Origin: Chionoecetes opilio
Taxonomy: Eukaryota; Arthropoda; Malacostraca; Decapoda; Majidae
Length of the DNA: 64,000 bases
Assembly (NCBI GenBank): GCA_016584305.1
Contig: JACEEZ010011923.1
Location: 38,501 to 102,500 of the forward strand
Direction: 5' to 3'
Shown: piece by piece, positions 58,886 to 64,000 of the stretch
Numbering within the stretch: the stretch's first letter is position 1
Layout of the letters: the number at the start of each line of letters is the position of its first letter
Program-made: the position numbers and the translations under genes
The notes under the pieces: generated by a model
Told to the model about the DNA's origin: nothing
The model's database searches: none
Seen by the model: only the letters and a program-made list of their open reading frames with translations

Positions 58886-59420
58886 TGAACTCAAGGCTTT
58901 AGCGAAAGACTGTAACTTTGGAGAACAATTTGATCAACGGGTTAGGGATCAGTTGTTTATGGCTGTTGAACGTGAAGTATATTTTCCAAATTTAGTTGCA
59001 GAAAATATAGACTTGCAGAAGATGACTTCTGCTAAGATTTTGGAAAGGATCCTCACCCTAGAGAAGGCTTTTGTGAGTGAAAGGAGTGAGACAATTTCCA
59101 TGAAAGCATTGAGTGTCGGACCTAGGAAGAACAGTTGTAGGCATTGCGGTTTTCCTCATGACAGTAATAAATGTCGGTTTAACGACTTAATATGTAATAG
59201 ATGTAAGAAGAAGGGGCACTTGAAACGAGTTTGTACTGCGATGATGAAGGAAAGCCCAGGTGATGATAGAAGGCAAGGTAGACAAGGAGCTAACAGTGGT
59301 AAAAGCAAGAGTGAGTTCCAGAGAAGGAAATGGCAGTCACAGTATATGTTAAGGTTTTGGGTGAACCAGACGAGCAGGCTAGTACAGAAGAAGGAGGAGA
59401 TGGTAATTTGTCATCAGTGA
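58886..59420 (+). pseudogene. Gypsy gag C-terminal region with two zinc knuckles
   Basis: About 178 residues open: a helical capsid-end segment (FDQRVRDQLFMAVEREVYFP, KILERILTLEKAF), then CRHCGFPHDSNKC and CNRCKKKGHLKRVC, the second a C-x2-C-x4-H-x4-C knuckle, then a basic linker. The beginning of the frame comes from the RTE tail (ATTGATTGA), so the apparent Met is not the gag start. Confidence 0.85.
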
Positions 59421-59587
59421 GGGAACAAATATATGCAGTGAAGGCAGAGGAGTTCAATTTTGAGATTAATGGAAGACCAGTACCCTTTGAAATTGACACT
59501 GGTGCATCTCTTTCTACCCTGTCCCGTCACTGGGTTAAATTGTTACAGCTTCGGGATGAACCATCCAGGAAAAGATTAAATGCTTAA
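59330..59587 (+). pseudogene. Gypsy aspartic protease
   Basis: This frame overlaps the end of gag by about 90 bp in another phase, as in many gypsy elements that use a frameshift. It includes FNFEINGRPVPFEIDTGASL with the D-T-G-A active site at about residue 60. It stops at TAA (59585) before the flap region; a further open piece (59606-59818: DKDLISKAGISLAG) is the continuation. Confidence 0.8.
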
Positions 59588-59859
59588 GATAACTCTGATA
59601 TTCAAGTGAATGGTAAAACAGCTGCATCAGTCAGATATAATGGTTGGGAGAGTGTCCATTCCTTCTATGTTGTAGGTTCCTCAAATAACAATTTGTGTGA
59701 CAAGGACCTCATAAGTAAGGCTGGCATTTCTCTAGCTGGACTAGATGAAAATCCCAGAGTAAAATTAATCAGATTGTATATGCAGAAGGTTTATTGGATA
59801 ATTGTATTGTGTTCATAATGGCAAACCCATCTCCAGAATCGTAGCAAAGATTCATGTCA

Positions 59860-60226
59860 AGCCAGATGCTTCTCCAAGGTTTGTAAAAGCCCGTACTATT
59901 CCCTTTTATTACAGACAGATATGGTCGAAGATGCTTTAGATAAGCTTGTGCAAGAAGATGTACTTGAGCCTGTTTCTTGTAGTGAATGGGTTGCACCCAT
60001 TGTAGCCCTACCAGTGTTGAAGGCTGACAAAAAATCAATACGGATTTGTGGAGATTTTAAGGAGCTTAACAAACAACTTCAATGTGACAGATATCCACTA
60101 CCAAAGATTGAAGAATTGCTGTCAGTGATTGGTAAATGTATGGTGTTTTCTGAAATTGATCTTCACAATGCTTACTTGCAAATACCAGTTGATGAGAAAA
60201 GTCAGGATTTTTTGGTGATTAACACT
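59860..60226 (+). pseudogene. Gypsy reverse transcriptase, N-terminal part
   Basis: Frames give EDALDKLVQEDVLEPVSCSE, WVAPIVALPVLKADKKSIRI, CGDFKELNKQL, YPLPKIEELLS and FSEIDLHNAYLQIPVDEKS; the D in SEIDL is the first catalytic Asp of the RT palm. The YxDD box lies beyond the break at 60226, where the BEL/Pao LTR has been inserted. Confidence 0.85.
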
Positions 60227-60941
60227 TGTTAAAATTATAGTAATAATTGATGTCAACTCACCTTGCTATTAACCCAAGAACTACCTAGACTGCAATGATA
60301 TCCTATTTAGACGCTAACTAAGGTATACTCAGCAGTGGTAGATGGGTTGATGATTTGAAGGCTTGATTATTATTTGAGGGAGTGGTGGTAGTCGCTGTAG
60401 GGCGCTGGTAATTGTGATAGGTGCACGTAATGGCGGCGATGTTGGTAGGCCGAGGGTAACTTTCCACAGTTCCTGGCGCGGCACGTACTGTTGTGGTGTT
60501 TTTACCACTTCGTCCTTGGTTTAACCGATTGATCGGTTATGCTGGCTCACTCATAGTAATATGATGAGCGTGACTACACTTTAAGTGTATAATCAAGAGT
60601 GTACTACACCTTAATCGTGTAGGTCTAATGCGTGAATGATCGCTTTCACTAAAAATCTCTGATCAGCTGGGCTTGAGCCTCCTACGTGGCGGTTCCTACG
60701 TGGAGGTTCCAATATTTTATCTTCACAATTCTTATATTATGTTAATCCTTTGATTAATTGTGGTACTAGTGAATACCACCAGAATTATATTACTAGATTT
60801 AATGCATCTTAATTTATACCCAATTCTATAATAATATATACATAGGTAGAATTTTTACTCATCTCTCTTTTTGACAGGGGAGGCGTATCCCACCATACCA
60901 TTCTCCCGATTAGAGAGCGGTTTTAGTGGATAATCTCCACA
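60227..60941 (-). repeat. BEL/Pao 3' LTR
   Basis: On the minus strand it starts TGTGGAGATTATCCACTAAA and ends ATAATTTTAACA, about 715 bp, preceded by a CGCCGGCCCCCAG stretch. No second LTR in the window, so the boundaries rest on TG/CA ends and on where the gypsy RT breaks. Confidence 0.7.
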
Positions 60942-60972
60942 ACTGGGGGCCGGCGAAAAATGAAGGTTTGCT

Positions 60973-61245
60973 TCAGGTAATTTGACCCCCTTTTATGAGG
61001 CTTCTCCAAGTGGTTTTACACTTTAAAGCAGCTTGCCTCCGAGGTCGGGAATCCCCTAAGTTGGCCTGCCAAGACGCAGACTTAGAGTCCTCCTTTACCT
61101 CTTCAGCTAACTCTAGGGGAATCAAATTATTTACCGTCCGCACACATCGTTGTCCCCTCACTAGTAACTCCACTGACCTCACAATCCCCTTTCCATCAGT
61201 ATGCAATTTTGCTATTTTTCCTAGAGGCCATTGCGAACGAGGCAT
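60973..61245 (-). pseudogene. BEL/Pao integrase C-terminal domain
   Basis: PRSQWPLGKIAKLHTDGKG followed by VRSVELLVRGQRCVRTVNNL and IPLE is the conserved C-terminal barrel of BEL/Pao integrases (R-x-x-W-P-L-G-x-I). It ends at a stop 30 bp before the LTR. The link to the catalytic core is broken by frame damage between 61245 and 61718. Confidence 0.85.
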
Positions 61246-61717
61246 ATCTCCCCTAAGGATTACTATATCTCCTACTTTAATTGGACTTTGATTTTCTGAC
61301 TGTTGAGCCCCATAAAACTTTTCCCCTAGACTCAGTAAATAATCTGCACTCCAATGCTTATCCCATGACCTTAAAATTTTACTTAAGGTGTGATAACCTT
61401 CCCGGAGGTGTTGAGCCGGGTCATTTATTGTAGGATCTTGTATATCTTCCCTTGTTTCTATTAAAGAAAAGGGTTCGAGTCTTCTCCCATAAATTAAATG
61501 TGAGGGAGTAAGTAAGAGCTTCTATATTTACTGATGAATCATCTAAGTAGGTTAAGGGTCAGTTATTGATACGGGCCTCAATCTCAGTCACTATGGTTTT
61601 CAGGTCTTCTAGACCTATCTTTGTCTTGTGGAGAGTTTTCCTAAGACAAGACTTAACTATGCCAATCATTCTCTCTGTGAAACCATTTTGCCAAGGAGCT
61701 CTAGGGGTAGTAAAGGT

Positions 61718-62236
61718 CTATGAGCATTTCCTTAACTCTAGAGATTTTTGTACTGATGGATGATTTAATATTTCTAACAATATGGGGGAGGCTCCTACGA
61801 AGTTAGTAGCATTATCACTAATCAATCGCCGAGGACACGACCGCCGAGCCACAAACCGCCGGAACACTTGAATAAAGGTTTCGGCACTTAAATCATCAGC
61901 TATTTCTAAATGAACAACCCTTGTAGAGGTGCAAGTGAATAAGCAGACATATACTTTCTTGGGGAGAGCATTATCTCCTGTAATTATTATTGCTTCAGTA
62001 TAGTCGACACCAGCTACCTCAAATGGTTTTAATAATTGTACTCGATCCATGGGGAGTTCAGGGGGCCCGGGATAGGTGATTAGTCTTCCCTCATATCTCT
62101 TGCATTTGACACAAGATTTGAGGTAGTATTTAACTGCCTGTCTACCCTGCGGTATCCAAAATTTCCTCCTGAGAAAGGCTAATGTGTCAGCCATTCCGCC
62201 ATGTAACGAGTTCCCATGAGATTCATCCACTAGCAA
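61718..62236 (-). pseudogene. BEL/Pao integrase core
   Basis: 172 residues with H-G-G-M-A-D-T-L..KFWIPQGRQAVKYYLKSC and VKCKRYEG (the HHCC zinc domain end), then FEVAGVDYTEAIIITG (first catalytic Asp) and LISDNATNFVGAS (second Asp). It reads on to NHPSVQKSLELRKCS, where the frame is lost before the third acidic residue. The preceding frame (62570-62223, WNADLPDKTCNHMLIPKRHH) contributes the first His of the zinc domain. Confidence 0.88.
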
Positions 62237-62591
62237 TAAGATGATGCCGTTTGGGAATTAGCATGTGATTGCAGGTTTTATCGGGAAGATCAGCATTCCA
62301 AATTCTTCCTCGACACCTAATGATGCCCTCATTATCTAGGTACAGACCTAATGATATGATAAGTTTGTTCCTTCGGGGGCTGGCCGAAGCTAAGAGCTGA
62401 TATTTCTCAGGAAATTCCTGCTTTTGTATTATTCTAACCCAAAACTTCAAAGGATCAGAACTATCCCTCTTTATGAATTTGAAGACCAATTTAGTAGTCT
62501 TTAATAGTTTGCTTGATAAGGAAAACCTTTTTATATCCATAACAGGATCTGGGATCAATATAGGTTCCATAATTATATCTTCTGAGGTTTA

Positions 62592-62760
62592 TGGAACTGT
62601 CGCCGATAGGAACTGTCGCCGAAGCATCAAACGAGAACTGTCGCCGACGGTGGAACGCTCGCCGACGCGGAAATTCTCGGCGACAGTTCCATTTGGAATA
62701 GATGTAAAGGAAGAGTAAAGGGTTTATGGAACTGTCTTCTATGAAGAGTCTGTCCCCAAA
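62592..62760. mobile_element. Short TCGCCGA-rich palindromic insert in BEL/Pao
   Basis: ATGGAACTGTCGCCGATAGG on the left and CGGCGACAGTTCCAT on the right (62678-62693) are inverted, and the word GTCGCCGA or its complement occurs five or more times in 100 bp. A second, shorter instance is at 25434-25475 (AACTGTCGCCGATAGG, CGCCGACGTCGGCGA). The host sequence GGTTTATGGAACTGTC stands on both sides (about 62586 and 62721), like a 16-bp target duplication or microhomology. Confidence 0.6.
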
Positions 62761-62777
62761 CCAGACGAAGCCCATGC

Positions 62778-63913
62778 TCGGGGCAAGTCTAGTGCTTCAA
62801 ATGGGACATTTCTACAGCTTGACGCGCATCATTAGCCGTCGAGCTCTCCTGCCTGCCGTTTCTTTTTTTACTATCTAAGGCTTATTTCTGTTATTTACAA
62901 GGATTTTTCTTACTATTGCTGGATTGTAATTAGTATTACAAGGATCTTTCTTTGTATGAGAGACTTATATTATCATTATCTGGCTTTCTGTGGTACAACT
63001 CAACCAGTGATGCGCCTAGTTTGAAGCGATACTCAGCGGTAGAGGTCCCAAGAAGAAGAAGATCACGCCATGGTGGCGTGTGGAGGAATTTATGGCGGAA
63101 ATTAATATATCTTCCTATACCGCCCCATCCTTTCCTCCCTAGTATATTGAATATGTGATTGTCGGCTATAAGGGTTGGGTTAGATGAGATGTGGGGTATT
63201 ATTTAGTAAGTTGATATCAAAAAGAATAACTAGGCACTACTTCAAAGTGTGTGGAGCGGCGGTGATGAGGCCCGGGTTAACGGGGAGGGGCGTGACCTAC
63301 CGCCCGGTGCCCACAACCACTTGAGTCAAGAACATAAGGAAACTACAAGAGGCCGGTAGTCTGACGTACACGTGGTAGTTCCTTCAACACATGTACATTA
63401 CCTACATCCACCTTTCATCCCAAGTACTTTTTTTCGAAGACAACAATATATTCTTTTCTGATTTGCTGGCCTCTGTCATTAATGTTGTAGATGTCAGTGA
63501 CCACCAGAATTTGTAATTGAATGGTGGCCAACTCAGTGTTGCCAACTATCTAACATAAATAAAAGACAGAATCCGCATGGAAATAGGACAATTTAGTGAA
63601 AAAAAGGAGTCAAATCATACCACTCATTACTATAACCATAATTATACCACACCTATACCTTAATTACCACTCATTACTCACACACCCATAACTTTTACTA
63701 GAGAGCTACCTAGCCAGATAATGATACCATATAAGTCTCTCATACAAAGAAAGATCCTTGTAATAATAACTATAATCCTTCAATAGTAAGAAAAATGCTT
63801 GTAAATAAGAGTAATAAGCCTTTGATAGTAACACAAGAGACGGCAGACATGACAGCTCGACGTTTACTGAAGCACATTAATGAAGTTGTAGAAATGCTAG
63901 ACTTGCCCCCAAC
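62778..63913. mobile_element. Long inverted-repeat element
   Basis: Arms of about 220 bp (62778-63000 and 63690-63913) pair through GGGGCAAGTCTAG, GTCGAGCT, TTTCTTACTATTG and CAAGGATCTTTCTTTGTATG with AGAGACTTATAT. The ~690-bp centre has no gene. It abuts the 5' break of the BEL/Pao element. The superfamily is unknown. Confidence 0.75.
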
Positions 63914-64000
63914 ATCACCTGCGCTGCGCATCGTAATGTCCTGTGAGGACTATATAGCCTTTTAAGGGTTAAGTTAATTAGGTGAGATGTTGGAATTTAT
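63914..64000. other. Unassigned window end
   Basis: 87 bp without recognisable content. Confidence 0.5.

Larger units (their letters stand above)
58886..60226 (+). mobile_element. Ty3/gypsy retrotransposon, truncated at both ends
   Basis: Plus-strand gag remnant (58886-59420), protease (about 59450-59590) and the start of reverse transcriptase (about 59860-60226) in this order, the usual gag-pol layout. The 5' LTR and N-terminal gag are missing at the junction with the RTE tail; pol stops where a BEL/Pao LTR begins. Several stops and frameshifts. The zinc knuckles and RT sequence fit the Mag-type branch, which is inference. Confidence 0.85.
60227..62776 (-). mobile_element. BEL/Pao retrotransposon, 5'-truncated, minus strand
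   Basis: On the minus strand: a piece of pol before integrase (62570-62223), integrase (62236-61718), integrase C-terminus (61245-60973), and then a 3' LTR (60941-60227) with TG...CA ends. It is inserted in the gypsy RT. The 5' LTR, gag, protease and RT are missing; the sequence at 62778 belongs to a different inverted-repeat element. A short MITE-like block (62592-62760) interrupts the coding strand. Confidence 0.85.

Overview
This window is eukaryotic DNA, most likely from a decapod crustacean and possibly a crab. The evidence is intron-bearing genes with metazoan orthologues, very long TA, CT and CTA microsatellites, several tRNA-derived SINEs, and RTE, CR1/jockey-like, Ty3/gypsy and BEL/Pao retroelements. 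The taxon is an inference; no ribosomal or mitochondrial marker is present. There are no bacterial-type genes, rRNAs, functional tRNAs or CRISPR arrays.

Only two host genes are recognisable. ANAPC15 (APC15/MND2 subunit of the anaphase-promoting complex) has a first coding exon at 34371-34469 and a terminal coding exon at 45851-46063, separated by an 11.4 kb intron full of transposons. ADAT1 (tRNA-specific adenosine deaminase 1) follows on the same strand after only 55 bp. It is one uninterrupted exon at 46119-47710, full length except for an apparent single-base deletion near 47175. The only polyadenylation signal I see after either gene is AATAAA at 47804, so the two may share a transcript.

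Layout. 1-7600: old TIR transposons (families A, C, E, I and a TTA-flanked element); roughly 2900-7400 looks base-call degraded. 7617-19225: eight TA-flanked pogo/Tigger-like elements laid end to end, most separated only by short TA repeats, some with nested insertions. 19286-28021: a SINE, a D element, a small G element, a hAT-like element and a decayed YqaJ-type exonuclease gene. 28022-32883: two RTE LINE copies head to head. 32884-34065: a fold-back cluster. 34320-47809: ANAPC15 and ADAT1 with intronic transposons, a palindromic Tc1-like element, a CR1/jockey-like LINE and a SINE. 47863-49227: a decayed LINE with RNase H and a large CT tract. 49639-55180: a pogo-like transposase gene split by a non-autonomous LTR element, which itself holds a hAT-like element, which itself holds a SINE. 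55521-58162: a palindromic repeat and a long transposase-like reading frame with two in-frame TAG stops. 58468-64000: an RTE 3' end joined to a truncated gypsy element, which is cut by a BEL/Pao element, which abuts a long inverted-repeat element.

The strongest global signal is at least nine TA-flanked, CAG- or CC-ended element families. Each carries its own short CG-containing word repeated several times at both ends. These look like family-specific transposase binding sites that have diverged in parallel.
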